Origin: Limnephilus marmoratus | Taxonomy: Eukaryota; Arthropoda; Insecta; Trichoptera; Limnephilidae | Assembly: GCA_917880885.1 (NCBI GenBank) | Contig: OU862907.1 | Span: 72,597,072-72,661,071 of the forward strand | Length of the DNA: 64,000 nt | Direction: 5' to 3' | In this document: positions 23,235 through 34,317 of the stretch, one piece after another | How positions within the stretch are numbered: position 1 is the first letter of the stretch | Layout: each line of letters begins with the position of its first letter | Notes under the pieces: model-generated | The model's database searches: none | The model's input: only the letters and a program-made list of their open reading frames with translations | Told to the model about the DNA's origin: nothing | Made by a program: the position numbers and the translations under genes

Positions 23235-23395
23235 TTATGCCGTGTTGCGCTACCTCCTTCTTTAGCCAACGTTTCGGACATCTACCGGATCTGCCGGATC
23301 TGCCCTGATGATGGACACTGCAACGATGTCTGAAACGTTGGCTAAAGAAGGAGGTAGCGCAACACGGCATAACACCCCAAAAACAAATAACGAAA
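23235..23395. repeat. Inverted PLE-2 tail sequences
   Basis: The PLE-2 tail (GCTAAAGAAGGAGGTAGCGC, then AACACGGCATAACACC) occurs in forward orientation at about 23340-23385 and in reverse at about 23236-23275, so a transcript would fold into a hairpin with the hammerhead in the loop side. Further stray tails lie at 25343-25390 (plus) and 53515-53580 (minus). Confidence 0.65.
23295..23345 (+). ncRNA. Hammerhead ribozyme of the PLE-2 type in hAT-1
   Basis: CTGATGA at 23305-23311, stem II GGACA/TGTCT with one G-U closing pair, GAAA at 23332-23335, then CGTTGGC. It differs from the copy at 10488-10540 at a few bases. The GCC before the core again pairs with GGC after the cut. Confidence 0.6.
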
Positions 23396-23874
23396 ACACT
23401 TTTATATTTGTTTAAAGCCGACCGGCTTCAGAACGACCGTTTCTACCTCAGGGCAAACGTATACGTTTGACTTCAGAAATTTTCAGACTTTAAATTTTTT
23501 TTAAAACCCGGACATCAAATGAAACCCCGCCCAGACGCTCCCCGGACGCCCTCTAAACTAGGACAAATCCGGGGAAAACCGGACGGATGGCAACCCTAGC
23601 GACACCAAATACAACCGGATATTTTCATATTTTGACAGTTGTTGTTCAGATTTAGTTAACGGTGTTGCCGCACCAAAAAATATTTCGATGCGTTTTTCCA
23701 CATAATTCCGACGAATAAGGCGGAAACACATTATTAAAACCCGACGCGACGCAACGTGTCAACACCCGATATGCACCGTGCACATTACCAACACGCGACG
23801 CCACGACATACTAACAATTTCTGAATACATTTAGCTAACAGCAGTGGAAGTGTACGGTTATGTACTATGGATTA

Positions 23875-24095
23875 ATGGATTTAATAAATAACGAGTCAGA
23901 CTTTGAAGAAGATTTGATGCAAATTTTGGGTACATATATGATTACTTAAACGACTCAAGAAAAAGAGAATAACTAGGCGTTACTGGGTACATGAAATAAA
24001 TCAAAAGAGAAGTATGTGCGGTGAATATCATACTCTGTATCCAGACTTACTTCAAGATAATGAAGGATTTCATATGTATTTTTGGGTTACTAAAA
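23875..24095 (+). pseudogene. Harbinger transposase N-terminus (fragment)
   Basis: The first frame MDLINNESDFEEDLMQIL is acidic. After a stop and frame change, 23951-24092 reads RLKKKRITRRYWVHEINQKR and GEYHTLYPDLLQDNEGF. The pattern RR-W-V-H-x-I-N-x-x-R, then EYHTLYxDL, is the hallmark N-terminal block of PIF/Harbinger DDE transposases. The catalytic domain is deleted. Confidence 0.7.
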
Positions 24096-24109
24096 CCCAA
24101 TATTTTTAT

Positions 24110-24220
24110 TTATTCTTCCCATGCATTATTTCTCACAGTATGAACCCTGTATATAGCTAAACTCGTGTCATATAAAACAGGATATCGTTTTACCAACTCA
24201 ATTAATTGTTCGTCAGACAT
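24110..24220 (-). pseudogene. Harbinger accessory protein, MADF domain start (fragment)
   Basis: On the minus strand from ATG at 24220: MSDEQLIELVKRYPVLYD, then AWEE. LIELV..YPxLYD and the later Trp of AWEE are the first half of a MADF/Myb-like domain. The second protein of Harbinger elements binds DNA and helps bring the transposase to the ends. The frame runs into the deletion junction near 24110. Confidence 0.65.
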
Positions 24221-24725
24221 TTCGCTAAATAAATGCAAAAAATAATATTAATTTGCCAAAAATTCCGAATATGCTCTGTGACAGTTCTCGAACGACTGAC
24301 GCGTGGCGTCGGGTGTTGTCTAGAAACATACCGCGCGCGCCGCGTCGGATGGCGTGTTTACCCCCACCATGGGCAACACACCGACCTGGCACGTCTGGAT
24401 CGGGTGGCGTGTGCGCGCATGGCGTTGCGTCGGATGTTCATAGTGTGATTCTGGTCTATAGAAAACAATACATTTGATTCGACTCAACACGCATCGCGTT
24501 TCGTCGGGTCGCGTCGGGTTTTAATAGTGTGTTTCCGCCAATATTCTGCTTTTTAGACTGGCCACACTGACAACTATTACTTTGGCGAAAATACACTTGA
24601 AACAGCGCGCGGTCTTATTTAACATCTTCGTTACTTTAACTGACAGTTAAAATTCAACTTTACGACACGATTTAACTTTTTGTTGAAACAGACGGCCCTA
24701 GTAAATATAACTTTAAAATACTTAC

Positions 24726-24800
24726 GTATAAGACGAAGCGCGGCGGGCAGTACCAATGTGTCGTAGAAACGTCACAAGAAAAGTGCAATAATTTGTCTTC
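24726..24800 (-). promoter_or_regulatory. Candidate 5' untranslated exon of ZNF-A
   Basis: On the minus strand, TGTGACGTTTCTACGACAC and a GC-richer segment run to TATAC, followed by the donor GTAAG (intron from 24725 down). The same design (TGACGTTTCT, about 40-50 bp, donor GTAAGT) recurs at 26035 and 53752. It would be the first exon or promoter edge of the ZNF family. The upstream limit is a guess. Confidence 0.45.
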
Positions 24801-26034
24801 GCAATAAAAATGTAATGGTCATTGAAGATACCCAAAGCTGTAAAATTGGAACGCAAGTATTGTGCACTTAATACAAAATTACTTAAAAAAGTGGGATAAG
24901 AATGCGCAAGGAAGCAAGGCGCTGTAGGAACATTACGAGATATGATGACGTTTCCATTGATAACGAACTATCCAGGAAAAGAACCGTTAAAGACAGTTCC
25001 TACTTTTGATATACATACTGTGCTGTTGACACAACTTTATACTTAATTTGACTATGAGTTTTCCCAAGTTGGAATCCTCAGTTTGACGAGTAACGTGTCC
25101 AGAGTATATAAAGATATGTTTTACGCAGATAGTTGAATGGTAATTAAGCGGAAGCTAATTAAATCATATAAATAGCAATATAGCATTCATTGCAAAAATC
25201 TACAATGGAAGTTAGTAAGGTAATTTGGTATATGCTCCATAAGCCACTAATTACGTTAGCAATACATAGACATCTTGTATGCTCACTCATATACTTATAT
25301 AAATGCATATACCCAAGCAAGCATATTTTGATTTATATGTATATATGAGGTAGCGCAACACGGCATAACATCCCAAAAATAAATAACGAAAATATATACT
25401 ATACATAGATTATTGTTAAAAAAAATTGCCTTTTGAAACTAACAAACAACACCAAATACTCGTCATCAATTATTTTGCAGTGTTTATTCGTTAGGGGATG
25501 AATTCTAGGAAATAAATTGAGTAATTAGTATTGAGGTTATTATTACAGCTAAAAGTAGCTTTGCTATGAAATTGCCTGGCAGGTGAATGAATGTAATAAT
25601 TTGGAATATAAATGACACATTAGGACAATCTGATAATTTAAGAAGTCTAATTTTGTAAAGTTGGTAAGTTATTATAATTTATTTATGAATTTTCATGTTA
25701 AAATTGATGTACCAACCGAAGGCTTTTATTTCGTACGTTTGTTGATATAAAGAAATTAACTTAATAGATTCGGGAACTTTCTCGTTAAGGGTAAAGATTG
25801 ATTGAACTAACTAATCGCTAGATATATAATTGTGACAGCGGCCGTAAATCAGCAGTGAACAAACTCATGTACTCTCGTCTGTCACGTGTTAATCTGATTG
25901 GTGTTGGGTAGCTCAGTATGTTATCTCGCGAATGCTGTAGAGACTGATCAATCAATCAATCTTACAATGAACTAGCACCGATTAAGGAGTTCATTTAATC
26001 AATATAACAAGAACCTACTTACATACAAGGTGAA

Positions 26035-26090
26035 GTGCGGCGGTCGATTCCAAAGTGTTGAAGAAACGTCACTTGAATAGTAGAAGCGCC
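26035..26090 (-). promoter_or_regulatory. Candidate 5' untranslated exon, second copy
   Basis: Minus strand: AAGTGACGTTTCTTCAACAC, then GCCGCACTTCACCTTGTAT and the donor GTAAGTAGG. It resembles 24726-24800 and may be an alternative first exon or the first exon of a lost paralogue. Confidence 0.45.
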
Positions 26091-27999
26091 TGATTTACTA
26101 AACTTTTCTATGTAAAATATGATTATATTTGAAATAACATATAATAAATATAATTATATTTGAAATCGTACATTGTTTTCCAGTTGTTTTTATGTTTTAC
26201 GATATTATTTTAGACAGGAGCAGACTAACAAAAATCACCGAGTGACAAGAAAGCAAAGAAACCGCCGAAAATAGACAATTCCATAGATTAAAGAAAATAA
26301 TCACAAGAAGCGCCTGAGGTTTCCCGGTAAGCACTAAACTAAGTACTACGATGTAACGATGGGAACAATCGATGAAATATTATTATTGTGATATTTTTAC
26401 CATCAATACATTTTATAGATAAATTGATTCTTGAACAATCGATTATTCTCGCTTATCCATGTCAATAATCATATCGAATACAATCATTTTGAAATGTCAT
26501 TGTAAGTGGAATCGTTTCTCGCTTACCGATGTCAATATTCATTCGATTACACAGTCCGATGTAATCTTTTTGAAATGTCATGTATCGCAAAATATAGCGA
26601 TACGTCAAAATAACTCGGATTGTTGACAACTGAAATATTTTATAGGTATACATTGTTAGCGTTAGCTACCCTAATAAAGCATGTTGTTATAATCATCCCC
26701 GCATTGTAAATGTAATTGGTGAATTAATTAAGGGCCCGCTACCCGAATAACAAACGATTTCTTACATATCTCCCTTAAACACATTAAGTTATAAAGCTCT
26801 TAAAAAAATATTTGTTATTCTTGAAGATAATTTCGAGATATTCCTCGTACCGAAACGCAAATTATGTAAAATTCCCTCGATAGAAAAAAGATCGCAAAGT
26901 TTGCTCCAAAAATTATTATAAACACGTTTGTTTCAAGTTGTCTTACAAGTTATATATACGAAAAAATTCTCAGTTTTTCTTTAAATGCTGTTAAAGACAA
27001 TGCTCGCGAGATTTTTACTCTATTTTAACCGAGTCATTGTTTTATTAAACATTTTCACAATTGTCGCATCGATTTTGTCGGTTTAAAACTAGCGCGCTCC
27101 TCTAAAATTAGTAATTTGTAATTGCATATTTCTCCATCTTTTTCTTTTTGCGGGCGGTTGCGGCACCATAGTACTTTAACCCGCCCAGATCCACGATGCG
27201 ATTTTAGTTTACAACGCTCTTTCAAACATCAATAACTCCTCAAATGCTTCAATCATTAAATCAACATTTTAGGTATTCCTAAAAAATATATTTTTGCATC
27301 CGTAAAAAATATTTAAAAAATTTTGACGATTCTGTATAAAATAATAAAAAATGTTTTCCTAAAAGTCGACACATTTCTATGTCAGATGAGACAACAAATT
27401 TTAAATTTCTACGAGAATAACAGAGAAGAAAAAACATTAATTCATTCCAACCTCATTAACCTACGTTCAATATTACGATCTCCTTTTAGTGATGTATGAT
27501 AAAAAGAGATGTAAAATAAAACGTTAAAACCTTTTGCCTATCTGTAGAGACTATTTTACTTCTCAAAGTTGACATCATAATACGTTTGTCGTCGCTTTCT
27601 AGTGCATTCGTTTGAAATGTCTGGAAACAGAGATGACAATATTAAATATCTTGCTGCAAAAAAATTTGGGTTGCTTGACATTCCGTTTTCATAAAAAAAG
27701 AGCCACAAAAAAAATAAGGAACCACATCGGAAGGTTCGGCCGACCGACCACCTGATCCTCAAACCAGAGTCATTTTTTAATCCCTTTCTGCGTATTTCCT
27801 CAACATTAACGACAAAATGTTACGATTGTAGACAATCAGATGACGGGGGACGTTTTTTGTTTAGTTTTATGGGTTTTGGGTTATTTGCAGGGTCATGCCA
27901 CAATAGTTAAGAAGTAATAAATGTTTGTTTACTTTCATTTTATTTTTATCAATTAATCTCTTCGTGGAAGACTTGATTAAGACAATGACAATGCAGTAC

Positions 28000-28475
28000 T
28001 TTTTTTACAATAGCTTCACACAGGAGGCCCTGAGGAAAATAATTCCCCTCATGGCTCATGGCCTATTTCATCCTTGGTGATGATCTGTGGAGGGTTTTTT
28101 AGGAAAGGAAGGTTAGGAAGTTCAGAGAAGGAAAAGGATATAAGGGGTGGGTAGGAATCTGGGTGTCATTGTGTCCAGGAGGACGTATGAATCCATCTCT
28201 TCCACTGCGGTATTAGGCGATGTTCCGAGAGAGTACAGCTGGAGAAGTCAAAGAGACTCCCTCAACCATTCTCTCCTGATCCAGCCTGCCATGCAGTAGG
28301 TAGGCAGATGCATCCACCGCCAAAACCAGGACAAATCTCTACCTACGAACCCGGGCACCCCAACTAAGTCACGAAACGTATCTTATTACTAGGGGTGACC
28401 TTTGGCAGATGTGTAGGTTATCCAAAAAATGGTTCCCGGGGCGGCGGCACCCATACCCGCCTTCCAAATTGAAAA
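28000..28475 (-). repeat. Rep-A retroposon, near full length
   Basis: Read on the minus strand it starts at about 28470 with TTTGGAAGGCGGGTATGGG and ends with GGCCTCCTGTGTGAAGC and a short A-run near 28005. Related copies occur at 11040, 17275, 30700, 34850, 35733 and 60720. There is no clear tRNA A/B box. It is probably a SINE or other short retroposon. Confidence 0.6.
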
Positions 28476-28854
28476 GCAAGGCATTGAACTGGCAAAGGAA
28501 GGATAATTGTTGACATGCTGTATAAATGAGATTCCTGATATATATGTGTTGTAAAACCATATAGTTACATTAAAGGTAGAGCCATGTTAATTTGTGGAGA
28601 TCTGGAAGAGATACAAGCAGTGGCGGCGTAGGGTAGATTGGCACCCGCGGCGGTTTTTTATTGAACACCCTACATAAAATAAAACACCAAATACTAAACA
28701 TGCTTACGAGACTTCATTTTACTAAAATATTCGATCACAATATCAAAATTGTTTTCCCTTCTCTTTCAACTGATAATATAGAAAAATTGGTTATCCGCGC
28801 TTGGCTCATTGTGGACCTTAAATAAGATTTTATTAAGGAGACAGAAAAATATAT

Positions 28855-28927
28855 TGTCACCTCTGGGACTCGAACGCGGGACCTTCTGTTTACATGGAAA
28901 CAGCTCTACCAACTGAGCTAAGGTGTC
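28855..28927 (-). repeat. tRNA-like sequence (SINE head or tRNA pseudogene), left arm
   Basis: The minus strand has an A box TAGCTCAGTTGGTAGAGC and a B box GTTCGAGTCCC, with ACACCTT and AGAGGTG giving most of an acceptor stem. The anticodon stem CTGTT/AACAG encloses eight bases rather than seven, so this is not a normal tRNA gene. It resembles the sequence at 29501-29573. Confidence 0.6.
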
Positions 28928-29068
28928 TATATCCAATTCGGTCACATTTAACTGTATCATTCTTCGACTAAGAACTACCAACTTTATCTTCATTTTCATA
29001 ACGCACATATTATTGGCCGCTACCTTTATATATATTGCAAGATTCAAACCCGAACTAAATGCTATCTC

Positions 29069-29488
29069 CAAGGGCGGATCGAAGATTCTTTTCTGAGGGG
29101 GGGGGGGGGGCACAAGGGGCGGACGGGCAAAAAATCAACAATTACTGTTAGGATTTTTTTCTGGGGGGGGGCACAAGGGGCGAATGGGCAAAAAAATCAA
29201 CAATTACTGTTAGGATTTTTTTCTGGGCGGGCACAGGGGGCGGAAAGGCAAAAAATCAACGATTACTGTTAGAAAAATGAACTTACGTATCATATTTCAA
29301 GTTTATTTCTACAAGTTCAAGTATGTATAGGAAGGTTTATGAAAGTGTCAAAACAATCGAAAAATTAAATGTTTAAAAAAAACAGTTTTAGCTTCTAATT
29401 ATATACTGTGACGGAATCTCCACAGTACAGAAAAATACCCTCTGGGGGGGGGGGGCTCACCCCCCCCCCACTCCTATATCCGCACTTG
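29069..29488. mobile_element. hAT-3: 420-bp element nested in hAT-2
   Basis: Ends CAAGGGCGGATCGAAG and CTATATCCGCACTTG (inverted) are flanked by GCTATCTC at 29061-29068 and GCTATCTA at 29489-29496, an 8-bp duplication with one change. Inside are about three tandem units of 55-62 bp (GGCAAAAAATCAACAATTAC and a G-run) at 29110-29270. No coding region. Confidence 0.65.
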
Positions 29489-29500
29489 GCTATCTAGATA

Positions 29501-29573
29501 GTGTCTGGATAAATCAGTTAGTAGAGCTGTTGCCATGTAAACAGAAGGTCCTGGGTTCAAGTCCCAGAGGTGC
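29501..29573 (+). repeat. tRNA-like sequence, right arm
   Basis: AGTTAGTAGAGCTG, then AACAGAAGGTCCTGGGTTC and AAGTCCCAGAGGTG. The B box is good but the A box is weaker than in the left arm. Opposite in orientation to 28855-28927, with GACAGAAAAAT-type sequence beyond both. Confidence 0.55.
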
Positions 29574-29960
29574 CGATAACCTTTTCTGATTTTTCTGTCT
29601 CCAGATTTCCGATTGAGCTTCGCTAATTTCTTCTTTCAACGCCTGCTTTGCCAGTATTGGGATTACGCATCTCTTAGAGTGTTGATACAAGCTTCTCAAA
29701 ATGATTCTTCAGTTTTAGAAAGGGAATTAGAAATTCTATTCGAAAAAAAAATATAGTTGCGACGCATTTCAAAATATGATAATGTAAGTAGCTAGGTGCA
29801 AGAGTACGTAGTTATTTATTGAAATGTCTTTACAGCAGGAGATTTTGTGCGCATTCTTTGTCTGTACGAGTGGGTTGTCGTTGTCACCCCTTGGTGCTTG
29901 GCACCCGGGGCGGACCACCCCCTCCGCCCCCCCCCCCTTTACGCCGCCACTGGATACAAG

Positions 29961-30699
29961 GCCGATAAAAATTATAATAATTTCCACCTTTTTCTAGCAC
30001 CGTTTAGTGATAAAGTCACGTCAAGTGTACTTGATGGATGGGATTAAAATGTACGCTTATTTAGTTATGGCATTCAAAAAGGAAGATATGACGCGAAGTG
30101 AATAGCCAAGGAAGTCATGGCATGGTCAAGTGAATCAAATACTTTCGGTCGGACCATGCTAAGAGACAGAAGAATAGAAATATACAGATAAATCATTTTT
30201 AATGGTTTTGGTGGTATATCCTCTCTGCTGCAGAAGGTAATTTCGGTATTGAAGACAATACTTCATCCAAAATACGATTGTAAACATTACTGCACCACCA
30301 TAAAACTCTTTTGTGAGGGTCGGGTGCAATATTTAGAATCTTACCTACCTATTTTATTACCAAAACTACCCCTATAAAATAATTATTTTAAAAAGGGACT
30401 TTCTTTCCATTGAAACAGTAGCAAAGTGACGTCTTTACAAATGATTATTACATGGAAGGAAGTAGCAATAAATATAAATGGTTAGGATTCAATGAATTGA
30501 AGGTACAATTTGCAATGAATGTTAGGATTTTTAGAATATATTTTTTTGGAATTATTTATTATTTTTACTATTTTAGAACGCTCACTGTCTTTGTTTAACT
30601 TGCTATTTCAATCATCTTCTAAAATGCATATATTTCATAATAACGGCATGCCGCCACCTCTAAAACCATTTATTGGACAACTAACACTTCTGCCATAAG
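29961..30699. other. No gene seen
   Basis: AT-rich sequence with short frames only. Confidence 0.4.
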
Positions 30700-30952
30700 T
30701 GACCTTAAGTAGTTTGTTACGTTTGGTGACTTAGGAGGGGTGCCCAGGTTCATGGGGTAGGTTTGGTTCCGGATCTTGGCGGCGGGTACGTCTGCCTACC
30801 AACTGGCTCTGCATGACTGGCCGGGTCGGGAGAGACTGGTTGAGGGAGACCTTTTGACCTCTCCAGCAGGAAGACCTTTCCCCAAAGATGACATAGGCCC
30901 TAAAGCGAATTATTTTCCTCAGGGCCTCATGTGTGGAGCTAATGTAAAAAAT
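30700..30952 (+). repeat. Rep-A fragment, plus orientation
   Basis: From GGTGACTTAGGAGGGGTGCC to CTCAGGGCCTCATGTGTGGA and TAATGTAAAAAA. It has the A-run at its 3' end, as expected for a retroposed copy, and lacks the middle of the unit. Confidence 0.6.
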
Positions 30953-31504
30953 ATCTGTATATCTGCACTACAGTATCCACAGCTTAAGTTCTTATAGTTT
31001 CGTATAGTACTAGATGACGTGTGATCGCCATTTTACGATTTATTGTAGATTTACTATAGACGAATGCATTACATAATACATATGTAGGTAAATATAATAA
31101 CAAAGTCTTTGTTTTGCTTTTTTGTAGAAATCTTTTACATCTACATTTTAACCTATATTTTGTTATGATAAACACATCGGATTAATGTTAAATAACATTT
31201 TGCCTAAATGGTTTTGGTCGTTATGTTCCTGTGAAATAAATGTTTTTAATTTGCTATGTAAACTATTTCCCATAAAAGTCAATTTTATCCTAAAAGATAT
31301 CACTAAAAATCGATATAAAAAATAAATTTCGCAAAAATGTTAAAACATACGAGTATTTAAAAAATACTAGTGGGAGTTCACACCGGTAGAAGCGAAACCT
31401 TCAGAAAATTAAAGTAGACAAGAGTCGGAAGGCTACGAAGCACCGCATAAAGAGGAGACCGATTATTCTGAAACATTCTCTAAAAATGCTATAGATGCAT
31501 TTGT

Positions 31505-31945
31505 TTATCTCTTTTTCGTGTCGCTTTTTCGTTAATCCAGTTTCAAATCACAACGGTGCTAAAGAAGTTTTCACTTTAAAGTAATTATATCATAATTTTT
31601 TTCGTGGTTTGCTTATTGTTCTTTTTAGTGTCGCCTTTGCGTTTCATCCAGTTTCAAATCACAACGGTGCTAAAGAAGTTTTCACTTCAAAGTAATTATA
31701 ACATCATTTTTTCTTGGTTTGCTTATTGTTCTTTTTAGTGTCGCTTTTTCGTTTCATCCAGTTTCAAATCACAACGGTGCTAAAGAAGTTTTCACTTCAA
31801 AGTAATTATATCATTATTTTTTTCGTGGTTTGCTTATTGTTTTTTTTTAGTGTCGCTTTTTCGTTTCATCCAGTTTCAAATCACAATGATGTTAAAGAAG
31901 TTTTCACTTGAAAATAATTATAATTTTTTTTTCGTGGTTTGCTTG
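31505..31945. repeat. Tandem repeat, about four units of 110 bp
   Basis: Units contain GTGTCGCTTTTTCGT, CCAGTTTCAAATCACAA and GTGCTAAAGAAGTTTTCACTT. Starts near 31518, 31629, 31738 and 31850. A 65-codon frame across it is a by-product. Confidence 0.8.
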
Positions 31946-33535
31946 CGCGTAAAACTGTAACAAAAATTTAAAATTCGAGCGTTTTTTAAGTACCTATTGT
32001 ATTTTTGTTGTAATCTATATCTCTATGCAACTAGTGTTAAAAACATTTTATCTGGTATTAACTTAGTTCAGCAAACATAAAAAGCTCTTTACGATAAAGT
32101 ATTTATGAAATGATAGTATTTAAAAAATGATAGTAGGTCGGTGTCAGCCCTTACTAGTACCTAGCGCATTCCACATGTGGCTTTCTGAAACAAGGGTACT
32201 ATTCTGAAGGCTAACGTGACCCTAGGCGGTCGCTGTCACAGCCGCCCGCCTTGTTGGGCGTTTCAAATAATATTTGATTATTTATTATGAATGATTTTTT
32301 TTTAATATTTCAGTTTTAGGGCACACAATCAATATTTTTTTCTTACAATAAATTAATATAAGCCAAATTAAAAATATTCACCACAATATTTTTACAAAAA
32401 ACCTCAAATAATTTCCAAATCCCATAGAGTAACGCTGTGTTACAAGACGGTTTGTCGAGGGTATTTTTAGCATGGTATGGGAAAGGTTAAGGTGACGATC
32501 TACGTTTTCAGTATTAGTTTATAAGTAAAAAATTGCGATGGTGAGATTGTTTTTCACAATTTAAGGTGTATTACCCCTTCAAAAATTTTACATTTTTTTC
32601 AGATGGTCAAAATATTTTCGCTTTACAATAAAATGCAAATATTTGGAATATTTCTGAATACATTCAAAAACCAAAAACTGTTTTAGAAAGGTGATGAAAT
32701 ACGCTTTCAAATTATAGAATTCGAAAAAACATATTATTTTTAAATTATAAAAATTTTGCATACAAACCATAAAAAAGATTTCAAAATGGCTCACCTTACG
32801 ATTTTTCTAACTCAAGTTACCGATAGTAAAAAAAATAAATACACATAAGTATATATTTTATTAGAAATTGTAAAACACACACATATTGTAAACTCACTTT
32901 TTTGTCGCTCTGTGTAAAAATAATTTGTAAAAAAATCCCGAAGTTACAATTTTTTTTTTCAATTTGCGGTTCAAAACTTTGTGTGTACATTTTATTTTTT
33001 TGGTGGCTATTTTTAGATTGGAATATAAAGCGTGGTTTTTTTCCTTTCTAACACCGATTAGAATATATTTCTAACTATGATAGTAAAGGAGTTACAGCGT
33101 TTTATATGAGACCTATGTACGTTGGGACAAATATGGTCTCCTATGATTAAACGGGCTACTTATGTTATTTTGAGATGAAATGCCGTTCGGAAAAATGATT
33201 CTGTTACTAAATTATCGGTTCCTTGATATAATAGATATTTTTCAACTAAATATTCAACAATTCAAAAATGTATTATTACTTAACAAAATATATTTTTTTA
33301 TTACAATTTCTTAAATTAACATGATAATATATTTTTTTCAAATTATAACCTAGACATATTTTCCTTTACGAGAGTTAAAAACTCGTGTGTAAAGGGGAAA
33401 AAATAAAAATTAATAAATAACTAAAAATTATAACTTCCATCCAGTGTGAAGAAAAAAAAACTAAAAAAAATTGTTCACATAAAAGTGAAAAAAACTTTTC
33501 GTATATGATAATATAAAGTTCTTATAAATTATTGA
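31946..33535. other. AT-rich stretch, no gene seen
   Basis: No frame, terminal repeat or RNA-like element that I can support. Very AT-rich with poly(A)/poly(T) runs. Confidence 0.4.
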
Positions 33536-33608
33536 AAATAAAAACAAAAAATAGTAGATATCCTAAAAAGCAATAGTATATGATGTATGTTAATTATTGG
33601 TTATATGT

Positions 33609-34317
33609 ATACCTAAATTTGTTGGTAAGCGCAAATCTCGAGACCGGCAGAACCGATTTCGCTAATTCTTTTTTAAAAATATTCCTTGAAGTTCGAGGAT
33701 GGTACTTACGGAGAGAAAAATTAAGAAAATTTCGCTGAAAATTAGATAATAACACAAAACATCGCACGTTTGACAGTTCGCGTGTTAGAGAATGACATTT
33801 TGCAAAACAATGAATGCTTGTTCAATCAGGATTCTATTTTTCAAAAGTTGATAAATTTATTTAAAGTAGGTACTCCCCTAATAGTTTGAATCGAATCAAG
33901 AATTTTAGATATTTTAAATAGGTACCTATGTTAGGTACCAAATTTAATATACATGAAAAATGGAAATTTGAATAAAAATTGTAAAAGGTGGCACGCGAGC
34001 TAAACTGAATGTATTGGGATTGAATATATGGAACGCGGGAGGAGGGTTGGCAGGACGACGGAGCGGAAAAGGGAAGAGGGAAGGCGGGGAAGGTGGAAGG
34101 GGACGCGGGAGTTAGGAAAGGGACCTGGGAGGGGGGAGGAGAACTCGGGAGGGGGGGAGAGGGAAGGTGGAGGTGACGGAGTGGGAACGCGAGAGGGGAA
34201 GAGGACGCAGGCGAAGAAGGGGAGGCGGAAGGGGAACGGGACGAATGGGAAAGGACGCTCAGGGAGGAACTATTTCTTTATTAAATGGCAAAGCAACGCT
34301 TGCCGGGACCAGCTAGT
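33609..34317 (+). mobile_element. Helitron, non-autonomous
   Basis: The 3' end is GCAACGCTTGCCGGGACCAG followed by CTAGT (34313-34317) and a T, the CTRRT end of insect Helitrons. The 5' part has CTCGAGACCGGCAGAACCGA and TTACGGAGAGAAAAATTAAG, sequence typical near the start of such elements. A G-rich, A/G-biased segment (34030-34260) fills the 3' half. The exact start (a TC) is not certain, and I see no clear hairpin. Confidence 0.6.

Larger units (their letters stand above)
22153..23598. mobile_element. hAT-1: non-autonomous hAT-like element
   Basis: Ends TAGGGTTGCCATC and GATGGCAACCCTA (inverted) are flanked by a perfect 8-bp duplication GCGACACC at 22145-22152 and 23599-23606. An 8-bp duplication and TAGGGTTGCC-type ends fit the hAT superfamily. 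No transposase frame remains. Inside are an ATT-rich run (about 22895-22962), a lysine-rich minus-strand frame of unknown origin (22975-23230) and a PLE-2-type tail with hammerhead (23235-23395). Confidence 0.7.
23719..24539. mobile_element. PIF/Harbinger element, internally deleted
   Basis: Inverted ends of about 35-40 bp: GGCGGAAACACA, then TTAAAACCCGACGCGAC at the left, mirrored by GTCGCGTCGGGTTTTAATAG and TGTGTTTCCGCC at the right. Inside, the first parts of the two proteins typical of Harbinger elements survive in convergent orientation. The left flank is TAA, but no matching TAA follows the right end (AAT), so the 3-bp duplication is not clean. Confidence 0.7.
24540..27999. other. Long stretch with candidate 5' exons, otherwise unassigned
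   Basis: Apart from the two candidate untranslated exons near 24.7 and 26.0 kb and a stray PLE-2 tail at 25343-25390, I see nothing. Frames are short, there are no terminal repeats, and the AT content is high. Confidence 0.4.
28618..29952. mobile_element. hAT-2: non-autonomous hAT-like element with inverted tRNA-like arms
   Basis: Ends CAGTGGCGGCGTA and TACGCCGCCACTG (inverted) are flanked by a perfect 8-bp duplication GATACAAG at 28610-28617 and 29953-29960. CAG ends plus an 8-bp duplication mean hAT-like. No transposase is left. It carries two tRNA-like sequences in opposite orientation and a second, smaller hAT-like element (hAT-3) between them. Confidence 0.75.

Noticed and set aside
22975..23370. 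131-codon minus-strand frame in hAT-1
   Set aside because: Its first part is the reverse of the PLE-2 tail. The Lys-rich end is unrecognised and could be any decayed coding relic.
24233..24477. Arg-rich plus-strand frames
   Set aside because: They lie in the GC-rich inverted end of the Harbinger element; composition explains them.
28855..28927. Functional tRNA gene on the minus strand
   Set aside because: A and B boxes are good, but the anticodon loop is the wrong size and a diverged copy sits inverted nearby within a transposon, so it is a tRNA-derived repeat.
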